From positions 124,001-188,000 of the forward strand of contig NZ_JAEPPI010000002.1 of the NCBI RefSeq assembly GCF_017641085.1: a DNA stretch of 64,000 nt, read 5' to 3'. The stretch comes from Gracilimonas sp. (lineage in GTDB: Bacteria > Bacteroidota > Rhodothermia > Balneolales > Balneolaceae). The position numbers and the translations under genes are program-made. Numbering within the stretch: position 1 is the first letter of the stretch; each line of letters opens with the position of its first letter. Below are positions 1 through 9,126 of this stretch, piece after piece. The notes under the pieces are model-generated. The model was not told where the DNA came from. It made no database searches and worked only from the letters and a program-made list of their open reading frames with translations.

Positions 1-1283
1 TCATCGAAAGCCTGACTATCATTTCTTCGGTGGCTATTGCCAACTCACGAATGTTCCAGGAGCTTCGACTGATAAACCGGAAGCTTGATCGCAAAGTACA
101 CGATCTGAACACCCTTCTGGAGCTCAGTAAAGATTTCAATATGATGGTGGACCGGGATGAAATTGCCCGAACGTTCAAGTTTGCCATGCTGGGGCAAATG
201 TTGATCCGAACGTTCTTTTTTGTACTGGATGTTGACGGAGAAAAATCTATTGTAGCCAGCAGCGGGTTAAAGGAACAGCCTACTGATAAAGAACTGAATA
301 CACTTTTTGAACTCGAAGATGTTTTCTATTGTGATGAAGAACATGACTGTCCCTTTTTGGAGAAAAATGGCATCAAACTGCTAATCGCGCTCCGCTTTCA
401 AAATGAAAAAATTGGTGTTGTAGGGGTTGGAGCTCCCGCCAATAAAGAGCCTTATGGTAAAGAGCAGGTCAACTTTTTACAGTCGCTGGGAAACCTGGCT
501 TTGCTTACCATCCAAAAGACATTATTGCTCGAAGAGCAGATAGAAAAGCAGCGAATGGAAGAGGAGCTCAACCTTGCCAAAACCATTCAGCAAGGGCTGC
601 TTCCATCCCCAATTCCAACCATCGAAGGTTTTGATTTAGAGGCTACTAACATTTCCTCCCGTCAGGTGGGTGGCGACTATTTCGATGTGCTTGAAACTCC
701 CGACAACGGGCATATACTCGCCATTGCCGATGTTACCGGAAAGGGAGTGCCGGCTTCGTTGTTGATGGCCAACCTGCAATCGATGTTACATGCCTTAGCC
801 CCGATTGACATAACCCTGTCGGAGGCTACCGGAAGCATTAATGATATCATTCATAAAAATACACCGGCTGACAAATTCATCACTTTCTTCTGGGGAAAAA
901 TATCGGCCGACGGCAAGCAATTTGATTATGTGAACGCGGGCCATAACAACCCAATGCTATTCAAAAAAGGCAGCAAAGAACCGGTTGAACTTGATGCGGG
1001 TGGCGTGATTTTAGGCGCCATGCCTTCCATGATGCCTTATGATTCAGCCTCCATTAACCTGGAAACCGGCGATACGTTGATTTTTTATACCGATGGCGTT
1101 ACCGAAGCGATGAACCCAGAACAAACCGAAGAGTACGAGGAAGAAAGGCTTGTTCAATGCATTCAATCCCATCTTGAAAAATCATCAAGCGAAATAATGA
1201 ATGCTGTTATCGATGACATTATGGACTTTTCGGATGGCATTCAGTACGATGACATCACCCTACTGGTGCTGAAGGTTAATTAA
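1..1283 (+). CDS. GAF-SpoIIE PP2C-type serine/threonine phosphatase (5' partial)
   Basis: Protein phosphatase of the SpoIIE/RsbU class, expected to dephosphorylate an anti-sigma-factor antagonist or another regulator in response to a GAF-sensed signal. A GTG at 30 opens a frame, but the same frame runs without a stop to the window edge, and the residues before it (LTIISS) continue the helix that ends a GAF domain. The gene therefore starts outside the window. Counting from the GTG, a second GAF-like region spans about residues 25-165 and a linker helix (EEELNLAKTIQQGLLP) leads into the SpoIIE domain. PP2C metal-binding motifs are visible: VGGDYFD near residue 212, ADVTGKG near 235, FYTDGVTEA near 350 and YDDITLL at the end. 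The stop overlaps the convergent mltF gene by 8 bp. The phosphatase assignment is strong; the target is unknown. Confidence 0.88.
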   Translation, partial: IESLTIISSVAIANSRMFQELRLINRKLDRKVHDLNTLLELSKDFNMMVDRDEIARTFKFAMLGQMLIRTFFFVLDVDGEKSIVASSGLKEQPTDKELNTLFELEDVFYCDEEHDCPFLEKNGIKLLIALRFQNEKIGVVGVGAPANKEPYGKEQVNFLQSLGNLALLTIQKTLLLEEQIEKQRMEEELNLAKTIQQGLLPSPIPTIEGFDLEATNISSRQVGGDYFDVLETPDNGHILAIADVTGKGVPASLLMANLQSMLHALAPIDITLSEATGSINDIIHKNTPADKFITFFWGKISADGKQFDYVNAGHNNPMLFKKGSKEPVELDAGGVILGAMPSMMPYDSASINLETGDTLIFYTDGVTEAMNPEQTEEYEEERLVQCIQSHLEKSSSEIMNAVIDDIMDFSDGIQYDDITLLVLKVN

Positions 1284-2781
1284 AGGTTTTTAAACCCAGC
1301 ACTCCGGTTCCCGTTGCGGTCTTCTCTCTGTTATGCGCTAATATAGTCTGATACGTGCTGTACCGGTTCATAATTTCATTTACATACCGGACCGTCTCAA
1401 TACCCCTGCAAAAACCGTAGCGTGCATGCTGGTAGTATTTACGCTGCATCAGCTTTAATAAAGACTCCGACACATCCTCCCATTCATTGGGGTTTTTATT
1501 GTGATCGATAGTGAGCCGGCGGGCATCAGCAAGGTGGCCGGAACCGGCATTGTATGCAGCCAGGGCAAACGACCATTTATTGGTAGAGTCCATATAGGCG
1601 TAATGGTCAAGATGAGAAGCCAGAATTTTAGCACCCTCACGAATATTCACTTCCGGGATATACAATGAGTCAGATGAGATTTCTGAGAACCTTGGTAACA
1701 CCTGCATAATCCCTACGGCTCCTGCCCAACTCACCGAGCTTGGATTAAATTTCGATTCCTGCGCAGCTATAGCGGTAAGCATCACCCAGTCGACATCCAT
1801 TTCATCGGCTACCTCACGAATCATATTATCATAGGGAGAAATAGTGCCGTATTGCTCTCCCTGATAAGTAGGGCTGTAGTAATCAGCTATTTGGTTGCCC
1901 GACTCAAAGTATTTTTTCCGTAATACATTCAGAAATGCAGAGCGTTTGGGAACCCCATCCTCATCAAAACGAAAATGCTTGTACAGAAAACGGTTTAGCT
2001 GATACTCAAGATCGGGAGCATTTTTGCGGACTGCCCAGGCAATGGTATCACTTTCGGCAATTAGTGGTCCTTTTATAAGTCCATTCATGTATTTATCGGC
2101 TGCATCAAAAATATTGTCGTCAGCAACGGTAGCTTCATACGTGCCATCGGCTACCTGAAATAATACCGACTCGGTGTCCATATCTTCAGGGATAATGTTG
2201 ATGTTCACCGGGAAGCCTTCATCTTTTAGCTCTTTTAAGCGAACGTAGTATGAACTATTCCGGCGAACACTGATGGGAATTCCCTCCATATCCGAAATAC
2301 TTTCCGGTTTAAAACCCAGGTCATCCGAAACTACAATAAGCTGATCAACCATGTTGTACGGACGGGTAAACTCTACCACCTGCTTTCTTTCGGGGGTGAT
2401 GGTGTAATTGGCCGCTATAATATCACCGCGACCGCTATTGAGCAGGTCATAGGGACTTTCATCAGGGCCGGTAATCACAACCTCAAGGGCAAGGTCATTT
2501 TCTTTTGTGAAGGCTTTCAGCAGCTCGTATTCAAAACCAACCTGAACTCCTTTATACAGAAAATAGGAGCCCGAACTGTAGCTGGTAATCATACGGAGTA
2601 CGCCGTTCCTTTTAATCTCTGCAAAGTCTCTTTCAACGGGTTCACTTACAGAAACAGGGAGGGTTTCGCTGTTCTCGCGTGTGTCTGAAGATTGCGAACA
2701 GCTTAAGAAAAGCATAGCTCCACAGCCGGTGAGGAGCAAATACTTAGACACTCCAATAATGTTGTCTCTTTCAAATAGCAT
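1276..2781 (-). CDS. mltF: MltF-type membrane-bound lytic murein transglycosylase
   Basis: Cleaves the MurNAc-GlcNAc bond of peptidoglycan to form 1,6-anhydro ends at the outer membrane. The start at 2781 gives a lipoprotein signal with lipobox LFLSC near residue 28. Residues about 55-285 form a solute-binding-protein family 3 module (GVLRMITSYSS, GFEYELLKAF), which is the regulatory half of MltF. Residues about 320-460 form the SLT catalytic domain, with catalytic Glu342 in AAQESKFNP, followed by GAVGIMQVLPR and AYNAGSGHL. At 501 aa it is close to E. coli MltF (about 518 aa). It stands alone on the minus strand and overlaps the convergent phosphatase gene by 8 bp. Domain order and lipobox make the call firm. 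Confidence 0.92.
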   Translation of the reverse strand: MLFERDNIIGVSKYLLLTGCGAMLFLSCSQSSDTRENSETLPVSVSEPVERDFAEIKRNGVLRMITSYSSGSYFLYKGVQVGFEYELLKAFTKENDLALEVVITGPDESPYDLLNSGRGDIIAANYTITPERKQVVEFTRPYNMVDQLIVVSDDLGFKPESISDMEGIPISVRRNSSYYVRLKELKDEGFPVNINIIPEDMDTESVLFQVADGTYEATVADDNIFDAADKYMNGLIKGPLIAESDTIAWAVRKNAPDLEYQLNRFLYKHFRFDEDGVPKRSAFLNVLRKKYFESGNQIADYYSPTYQGEQYGTISPYDNMIREVADEMDVDWVMLTAIAAQESKFNPSSVSWAGAVGIMQVLPRFSEISSDSLYIPEVNIREGAKILASHLDHYAYMDSTNKWSFALAAYNAGSGHLADARRLTIDHNKNPNEWEDVSESLLKLMQRKYYQHARYGFCRGIETVRYVNEIMNRYSTYQTILAHNREKTATGTGVLGLKTFN

Positions 2782-3050
2782 TAAGTGATGTTGGTTTCAT
2801 TATTGTTTGAAATCAATTCTATAATGAAGTCACAATTCCATCTGCCGGAAGTAATGATACACCTATTTAAGCTGAATTCCTGAATTCTTAGTAATGTTTA
2901 ATCTAATTCAGCATTTCTAACGTTGAAATAACCGAAAAGGTTCGCGAAATGCCTTTTACCCCTGATTTGTATTGACTTACCGATATTCTCTATATCAAAT
3001 TCCTATACACTAACCCTTTTTATTGGATAAATTGAGTCGAAATACCCGGG
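2782..3050. other. Intergenic region upstream of mltF
   Basis: A 269-bp AT-rich stretch between the mltF start and the end of the next minus-strand gene. It should hold the mltF promoter and a terminator region for transcription from the left. No hairpin followed by a T-tract, tRNA or convincing ORF was seen. Confidence 0.4.
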
Positions 3051-3968
3051 TTATTCATCGATCTCTCTCTTATGCTTCGGCTTCTTTTTCCAGGTAAGCA
3101 CAACCCCTACTAAGGTCACAAAAATGGCCACAAAGGAAAGAATCGCCGGAAGTTCTCCGAGGATAAAAAACGCAAGCACGGTCGCAAACACGGGTTCAGT
3201 CAGAATTAAGGTGGAAAGTAATGTGGGTGAAACGAATTTAACGGCGTAGTTTAGAGAACCGTGGCCCATCAGCTGCGGACCTATGGCCAATCCCAGCCCT
3301 ACCCAAATCACCACCGGGGAAATGTGCTGGGGCATTCCTTCCACAATCAGCAAAATAGTAACACAGGTTGCTGCCGCATAGCCATAAACCGGGAATACAT
3401 ACCCGAGCCAGGATCGGTTTTGCCGGATTTTTCTCCCGATCAGAAAATAAACGGCAAAGATAGCTGCTGCTCCGAAAGCCATCGCATTTCCAAGCAAGGG
3501 GTTGGCAAAGGTTGACTCCGTATTGTAATCAGAGATTCCTAAAAGGACGGATCCGGCAAAAGCGATAAACACTCCAATCCATACGGTGGGAGCAAACTCC
3601 ATTTTGTACAACACCCGTTCGGCTACAATCAACATAATGGGGTGAATGGTAACCAGCACCGAAGCTGAAGCCACCGAGGTGTAATAAAGTGAACTGATCC
3701 AAAGTATGAAGTGAAGCCCTAAGGCAATCCCGGCAAAGGCCATCCATTTGGTTTCATTACCCACCGGCTTTACATCGTATTTGTCGCTCTTTTTTTGATA
3801 GATATAAAAAGGCAGCAGCATCAGAAAAGCGCCTACCGTACGTATGGCCACTAACAAAAGGGCCGAATGTTCGGTAGCAAACTTCACTAAAATGGGGGCA
3901 AAGCCAAAGGTGGTGAGCCCAACTATAAGGATCAGATAAACTTTAGCTTTTGAATAATCCTGACTCAA
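3051..3968 (-). CDS. EamA/DMT-family transporter
   Basis: Inner-membrane drug/metabolite transporter family protein, 305 aa. About ten hydrophobic segments form two EamA repeats; the first includes FAPILVKFATEHSALLLVAIRT and the second GPQLMGHGSLNYAVKFVSPT. The C-terminus is basic (KKKPKHKREIDE), as expected for the cytoplasmic side. Seven bases separate it from the DUF4293-type gene upstream, so the two are probably co-transcribed. Substrate cannot be predicted; family members export amino acids, nucleotides or other small metabolites. A second EamA protein is encoded at 11479 but is not a close copy by eye. Confidence 0.88.
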   Translation of the reverse strand: MSQDYSKAKVYLILIVGLTTFGFAPILVKFATEHSALLLVAIRTVGAFLMLLPFYIYQKKSDKYDVKPVGNETKWMAFAGIALGLHFILWISSLYYTSVASASVLVTIHPIMLIVAERVLYKMEFAPTVWIGVFIAFAGSVLLGISDYNTESTFANPLLGNAMAFGAAAIFAVYFLIGRKIRQNRSWLGYVFPVYGYAAATCVTILLIVEGMPQHISPVVIWVGLGLAIGPQLMGHGSLNYAVKFVSPTLLSTLILTEPVFATVLAFFILGELPAILSFVAIFVTLVGVVLTWKKKPKHKREIDE

Positions 3969-3975
3969 AATACTC

Positions 3976-4383
3976 CTATCGGATTCGATCCATTGAACGG
4001 ACTAATTCCTCATCTTTTTTTATAAAACGAAGTGCTAAAATCTGAAACAGGAGTCCTGCAATTACAAGCCCGGTTCCAAGCGCTTCATCCCAAAGGTAGG
4101 TTCCGATTCCTCCCAGTGAAAATAAAACACCCACACAAAACCCAAGACCGATTACCTGAAACAGCGCAGCTCTTTTCACCCAAGCTATCTGATTTTTCCG
4201 GTTATTATAGAGGAAGATGGAAAAGACGTTTATGATTAAAGCCACTAACAACGAACTTGCCAGGCCAATGCCAATCCAGAGCTGAGGATCGTTCATGGCT
4301 TTCTCGTAAATGGGGGTAAAGTAAACCGAAAGATTAAGTATGGATGCCAGTGCCAGAAATACCGTTTGTAGTCGTTGTATCAC
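3976..4383 (-). CDS. DUF4293-type four-helix membrane protein
   Basis: A 135-aa integral membrane protein with four predicted transmembrane helices. It begins MIQRLQTVFLALASI and has YNNRKNQ in a middle loop, features I associate with the DUF4293 family found mainly in Bacteroidota. The charged tail (KKDEELVRSMDRIR) follows the last helix. No enzymatic motif is present and the function is unknown. It lies 7 bp upstream of the EamA transporter on the same strand and may be its operon partner. Confidence 0.7.
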   Translation of the reverse strand: MIQRLQTVFLALASILNLSVYFTPIYEKAMNDPQLWIGIGLASSLLVALIINVFSIFLYNNRKNQIAWVKRAALFQVIGLGFCVGVLFSLGGIGTYLWDEALGTGLVIAGLLFQILALRFIKKDEELVRSMDRIR

Positions 4384-4434
4384 AGAATGTTGTTTTTAAT
4401 TTTTCTTATAAGATAAAAGTTTTCGTAAACAAAA

Positions 4435-4468
4435 AAGCCCGTCTTCCTTTTAAAAAGATGACGGGCTT
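4435..4468 (-). terminator. Intrinsic terminator of the RND efflux operon
   Basis: A hairpin with 12-bp arms (AAGCCCGTCTTC / GATGACGGGCTT, one mismatch) around a short AT-rich loop. On the minus strand it is followed by a run of six T (4431-4436 read in reverse). It sits 21 bp after the stop codon of the RND pump gene, so it fits termination of that operon. Confidence 0.85.
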
Positions 4469-4489
4469 TAACTATTCTTTATTCGAGCT

Positions 4490-7400
4490 TTAGCCGGCTG
4501 AAGGTTCTAAAGCAGGCTTGCCTTTAGACTCACCATTCAACTCACTTTGGTCTTTTATAATACCCGGCTCTGTAGTTCCGAACATAATGGTATTCACTTT
4601 TCTTCTGCCTCGCTCAATGACGCTATAAAGTACAGGGACAAGGATAAGCGTTAAGGCAGTGGCAAAAATCAACCCAACAATAACGGCGATTGCCATCGGG
4701 CCCCACCAGGCTGCCTGTTCACCACCCCAGAAAATATATTCACTGAGATTTGAGAAGAAGGTAATCGGGCTGCTGACTAAAGTTATGAAGTCAAAGTTGA
4801 AACCGATTGCCAGCGGTACTAAACCAAGAGTTGTTGTGATAGCCGTTAAAATTACCGGCCGGAAACGAACTTTCCCGCCTTCAATCAAGGCGCTACGTAA
4901 GTCGAGTCCGTCCCGGGTTCGCAGAATATCAACATAGTCAATAAGTACAATGGCGTTATTCACCACTACCCCGGCCAGCGATATAATTCCAAGTATAGCC
5001 ATCAGACCAAGAGCCATCTGGAAGGTCACCAATCCATAAAATACTCCGGCGGTGGACATAATCACCGAACTTAAAATAATGACCGGCTTGGCTACTGAAT
5101 TGAACTGTGAAACCAGAATAAACGCAATAAGGAATAAAGCTATCAGAAAGGCTTTGCCCAGGAACTCAAACGACTCCTGTTGATCCTGTTGCTGCCCTGT
5201 CCATTCGTACGAGTAGCCGCCGGGAAGTCCATCCAGGTAATCCTGTAACAGCACCTGCGCTTCGGCTAGCACGGCATTTGACTGGTAACCGGAGCGAACA
5301 TCCGCACTAACGGTAATAACCCGCTCTGACTCTTTATGACGGATTCCGCCGAAGCCATCACTCACTTCCCAGGTGGCCACTTCTGAAAGAGGGACCTGAA
5401 TTCCTTCCTGGAATATAGTCAGGTCTGCCAGGGTGCTGAGATCATCTCTGTACTCATCCGATAGGCGGACGATAATTTCGTATTCTTCTTTTCCATCCCG
5501 GAACTTTGAAGCCTCTACACCGTTGATGGCCTGTCGCACCGTCATCCCAACTTCATTGGTATTTAAATCGAAAAGTGCTGCTTTTTCACGGTCCACTTCG
5601 ACTTTCACTTCTGGTCTGGCTTCCGGTAAATCGGTTTCAAGTCCATCCAATTTAGCGAAGATGGAATCTTCTTCCATAATCTCCAGCACACGGTTTGAGA
5701 TGCGTGTTAGCTGATCCATTTGAGGACCGGAGATTTCGAGGTTAATCGGAGGTCCGGTGGGCGGGCCGTCCTGTGGTTTTTCTACGGTGATTTTTGCGCC
5801 GGCAACAAGCCCGGACAAATCATTCCGCATGTATTCCATGGCTTCAAACACGCCTTTCTGGCGTTCTTCATAATCCACAAAATTAATGGCAACCGTTCCG
5901 AGATGGGTTGAATTCCCTCCCGAGGCGGCCGGGTCGCTGGTAATTGCCGCACCCGATGTTGCCAGAATAGTATTGTAATCCACGTTGTAGGGCATTTGCT
6001 CAACACGGGCGGCTACTTTATCCACTACGCTTTTTGTGAACTCCACATCCGAACCAACAGGTGTTTCAATTTGAACGTAGATGTCTCTTGGCGGGATGTC
6101 TTCCGGGAAGAATTCTGATCCCGGGAAAAACACACCAAACACAACGAAACTGGAAATCAATACAGCTACTGAAATTCCAATGGTTGAAAGGCGATGGTTT
6201 AATGCCCACTCGAGGGTGTCTTCATATTTATCGAGCACTTTATTTAGCCCTTTAAGCTGCCACCAGTTTCCGATTGGCTCCAGGAAGTATTTGTTAGTAG
6301 CCCAAAGTATCACCCCAAGAATGATGAGCATGGTCCAGGTAACAAAGCTTGAAACCACCAATGCCACCCCAATCACTCCAAGGAAGCCATAAAGAATTCG
6401 CTTCCCTTTTTTAGTCATCACCGCTTTACCCTGCTCGGTATCTACCCGCATAAATAGAGCACAAATTACCGGGTTGATAATCAGCCCGACAAACAATGAA
6501 CTACCTAAGGTGATAATCAAAGTTTTAGGAAGGTATCCCATGAATTCACCGACAATACCCGGCCAGAAAATCATAGGGGCAAAAGCTGCGATAGTGGTTG
6601 TGGTTCCTGTAATAATGGGCAGCGCTACCTCACCGGTTCCTTTCTTGGCGGCCTCAAAGTTATCAAAACCTTCCTCCAGGTAACGGTAAATATTTTCCAC
6701 CACTACAATGGCATTATCCACCAACATCCCCAGTGCCAGTATCAGGGAAAACAGCACAATCATATTCATGGTGATTCCCAACGCGCTCAGTATAATAAAC
6801 GATAAAAACATGGAAAGCGGAATGGATACCCCTACAAATGAGGCATTCCTCACCCCAAGGAAAAAGAGCAAGACACCTACTACCAGGATCAGGCCCGAGA
6901 TGATGTTATTCTCCAGGTTTGACACCATGCTTACCACGTCTTTACTCTGATCGTTGGTTATTTTATAAACGGTACTTGGCGGCAGATTTGGCAGTGCCTC
7001 TTCGAGGATAGACTTCACTTCGGTGGAAGTATCCAGAATATTTTGCCCGGTTCGTTTTTTGATCCCGAGTGTGATTACCGGCGACCCATCGAGGGTGGAA
7101 TAGGTTTCCCGCTCCTTATATCCAAAAGTAACGGTAGCTACATCCCGGATGTAAACCGGTTTGTCGTCATCCGCATTAACCACAATATCTTCAAGCGGAG
7201 CTGTTGTTTCGTACTGCCCGGGCACTCGTAACAGGAAGTTCTTTGTACCTACGGTAATATCGCCGCCGGGTACCGTTACGTTTTCCTGCTGTATGGCCGC
7301 GATGATGTCGGTGAAGCTGAGGTTGTAATACTTCATCTTGGGCAGATCCACATCTACCTGAACCTCGCGCTCCAAACCACCGGTTAAATCAACTCCTAAA

Positions 7401-7978
7401 ACGGAAGGCACGGCTTCAATGTCTTCCTGTAAATCCTCGGCAATTTCTTTAAGGATGTCGAGGCTGTAATCGCCCGACAGGTTCACCTGCATAATGGGAA
7501 ACTCGGAGAGGTTTACCTCCTGAATAGTCGGGTCTTCGGCATCTTCCGGAAGCTCCGGTTTTGCCAGGTCAACTTTTTCCCGCACTTTCTGCAGGGCTTC
7601 ATCGATATCAATCCCGGTGTTAAACTCCAGGTTGATATTCGAATACCCTTCCGAAGAGGTGGACGTCATCGTTTTCACATCACTGATATTGCTCAGTTCA
7701 TCCTCAAGCTTACGGGTAATCAGGCTTTCCATATCCTCGGGAGATACTCCGGGATAGATCGTAACCACAAAAATATTCGGAACTGTAATATTCGGGAAAG
7801 ACTCCTTAGGAATGGTGATATAAGACACAATCCCTAAAACGGCAACCAACATAATCAACACCAACACGCTGATGCGGTTGTTTATCGAAAATGAGGAAAG
7901 CCAAAACTCTTTCCGGTTTGAACTGTCCGGAATAGATCGTTTTGCGCCGGCACCATTTGTTATATCGTCGGTACTCAT
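4490..7978 (-). CDS. RND-family efflux pump inner-membrane subunit (AcrB-like)
   Basis: Proton-driven multidrug or solute exporter that forms a tripartite complex with the adaptor and TolC-like protein encoded immediately upstream. It begins with a cytoplasmic lead, then the classic SINNRISVLVLIMLVAVLGI first helix and the SFPNITVPNIFV porter entry. The TM4 proton-relay region is LALGMLVDNAIVVVENIYR, with Asp followed by Asn rather than the Asp-Asp pair of E. coli AcrB. At 1162 aa it is about 110 residues longer than AcrB. An extra hydrophobic stretch lies in the central cytoplasmic loop (RILYGFLGVIGVALVV and following), and another insert precedes the last helix (SEYIFWGGEQAAWWG). It starts 33 bp after the adaptor stop. 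Substrate unknown. Confidence 0.93.
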   Translation of the reverse strand: MSTDDITNGAGAKRSIPDSSNRKEFWLSSFSINNRISVLVLIMLVAVLGIVSYITIPKESFPNITVPNIFVVTIYPGVSPEDMESLITRKLEDELSNISDVKTMTSTSSEGYSNINLEFNTGIDIDEALQKVREKVDLAKPELPEDAEDPTIQEVNLSEFPIMQVNLSGDYSLDILKEIAEDLQEDIEAVPSVLGVDLTGGLEREVQVDVDLPKMKYYNLSFTDIIAAIQQENVTVPGGDITVGTKNFLLRVPGQYETTAPLEDIVVNADDDKPVYIRDVATVTFGYKERETYSTLDGSPVITLGIKKRTGQNILDTSTEVKSILEEALPNLPPSTVYKITNDQSKDVVSMVSNLENNIISGLILVVGVLLFFLGVRNASFVGVSIPLSMFLSFIILSALGITMNMIVLFSLILALGMLVDNAIVVVENIYRYLEEGFDNFEAAKKGTGEVALPIITGTTTTIAAFAPMIFWPGIVGEFMGYLPKTLIITLGSSLFVGLIINPVICALFMRVDTEQGKAVMTKKGKRILYGFLGVIGVALVVSSFVTWTMLIILGVILWATNKYFLEPIGNWWQLKGLNKVLDKYEDTLEWALNHRLSTIGISVAVLISSFVVFGVFFPGSEFFPEDIPPRDIYVQIETPVGSDVEFTKSVVDKVAARVEQMPYNVDYNTILATSGAAITSDPAASGGNSTHLGTVAINFVDYEERQKGVFEAMEYMRNDLSGLVAGAKITVEKPQDGPPTGPPINLEISGPQMDQLTRISNRVLEIMEEDSIFAKLDGLETDLPEARPEVKVEVDREKAALFDLNTNEVGMTVRQAINGVEASKFRDGKEEYEIIVRLSDEYRDDLSTLADLTIFQEGIQVPLSEVATWEVSDGFGGIRHKESERVITVSADVRSGYQSNAVLAEAQVLLQDYLDGLPGGYSYEWTGQQQDQQESFEFLGKAFLIALFLIAFILVSQFNSVAKPVIILSSVIMSTAGVFYGLVTFQMALGLMAILGIISLAGVVVNNAIVLIDYVDILRTRDGLDLRSALIEGGKVRFRPVILTAITTTLGLVPLAIGFNFDFITLVSSPITFFSNLSEYIFWGGEQAAWWGPMAIAVIVGLIFATALTLILVPVLYSVIERGRRKVNTIMFGTTEPGIIKDQSELNGESKGKPALEPSAG

Positions 7979-8011
7979 CGTACTATTTCTCCAAAATCGT
8001 TTTTAAAATCA

Positions 8012-9094
8012 TTAATTGGATGCAAGATCGCTCTCACGAGATTCCACAATATTCAGTCTCACACCATCATTAAGAAAGGCCGACCCGATGGTAATCAACT
8101 CTTCACCGGGAGCAAGTCCGCTTCTTATAATTACATCCGACCGGTAAGACGGCCCTAATTCCACAACTCTCCTTTCTGCAACCGGAGCGCCGGACTCATT
8201 CTCTGTTTTTACATATGTAATGAACTCGTCTTCTTCTTTATAGATGAATTCTTCGCTTACAATCAGCACGTTTTCTTCCATCAGTGTATTCAGGCGCAGG
8301 TTGGCAATCATATCTACCTTATAGCTTTTTTGCTGAACCGGAAGCAGAACTTCGATTCGGAATGTGCGGCTTTGCGGGTCAATACTGTTTCCAACAAAAG
8401 AAATTTCTCCCTGAAGGGTATCTGCATTCTGAGTGTCGAACCATACTTCAACATCGTCACCTGACTGCACCACATCTGCATAGCGGGCAGGCACACCGGC
8501 CGTCACAATGTACTTGTTGGTACCGATCAGCCTAACCACAGGTGTTCCGGGACTTGCCATTTCGCCTTCTTCCAGCATGAACTGCTCTACCGTGCCGGCA
8601 AAAGGAGCTGAAATAGTGGTGTTTTCCAGATCAACCTTAATCGACTCCAGCGCGGATTTGTTCTGTTGATAATTGAATTTCGCATTCAACACATCAATTT
8701 CCGAGCCGATTTCACTTTCCTCATACACACGCTGCAGGCGCTCGTAATTTTCACGGGCTTGCTCGGTTGCAGCCTCAAGGCGGGCTTTTTCCTGCTTCAG
8801 TTTAGCGTCATCAATCCTCAGGATGGTTTGGCCTTTTTTAACGATAGCACCTTCCGGAACTGACTGCTCCATGATACGCCCGGTCACTTCAGCGGAAATC
8901 ATGATGTCGTTTTTGGTTTCCACATTTCCCACTACCCGAAGCTGACTTCTGAATGTCTCCGGCTGAAGCGTTCTTGTTTCTACGTTCACCGTTTTCCCCA
9001 CAACTTCATCATTGGCAATTTCAGGGGCTTCTCCCGAACAGGCAGCAATAAGGGCTGCAAAAACAGTTATTAAAATCAGATTAAATTTTTTCAT
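8012..9094 (-). CDS. RND efflux periplasmic adaptor (membrane fusion protein), lipoprotein
   Basis: Periplasmic adaptor linking the RND pump to the TolC-like channel. I chose the ATG at 9094 because it opens directly on a lipoprotein signal (MKKFNLILITVFAALIAAC, lipobox LIAAC). The frame extends to an ATG at 9130 that overlaps the tolC stop (ATGA) and has a purine-rich GGAAG upstream, so translation from 9130 is not excluded. Order: a barrel-sandwich/lipoyl half (GRIMEQSVPEGAIVKKGQTIL), an alpha-hairpin (about residues 95-150), the second lipoyl half (ISAPFAGTVEQFMLEEGEM), a beta-barrel, and a membrane-proximal domain (ELGPSYRSDVIIRSGL). The length is typical of the family. Confidence 0.92.
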   Translation of the reverse strand: MKKFNLILITVFAALIAACSGEAPEIANDEVVGKTVNVETRTLQPETFRSQLRVVGNVETKNDIMISAEVTGRIMEQSVPEGAIVKKGQTILRIDDAKLKQEKARLEAATEQARENYERLQRVYEESEIGSEIDVLNAKFNYQQNKSALESIKVDLENTTISAPFAGTVEQFMLEEGEMASPGTPVVRLIGTNKYIVTAGVPARYADVVQSGDDVEVWFDTQNADTLQGEISFVGNSIDPQSRTFRIEVLLPVQQKSYKVDMIANLRLNTLMEENVLIVSEEFIYKEEDEFITYVKTENESGAPVAERRVVELGPSYRSDVIIRSGLAPGEELITIGSAFLNDGVRLNIVESRESDLASN

Positions 9095-9126
9095 TTCGAT
9101 TGAGTTCGTGTCTTTATTGTTAAAAA

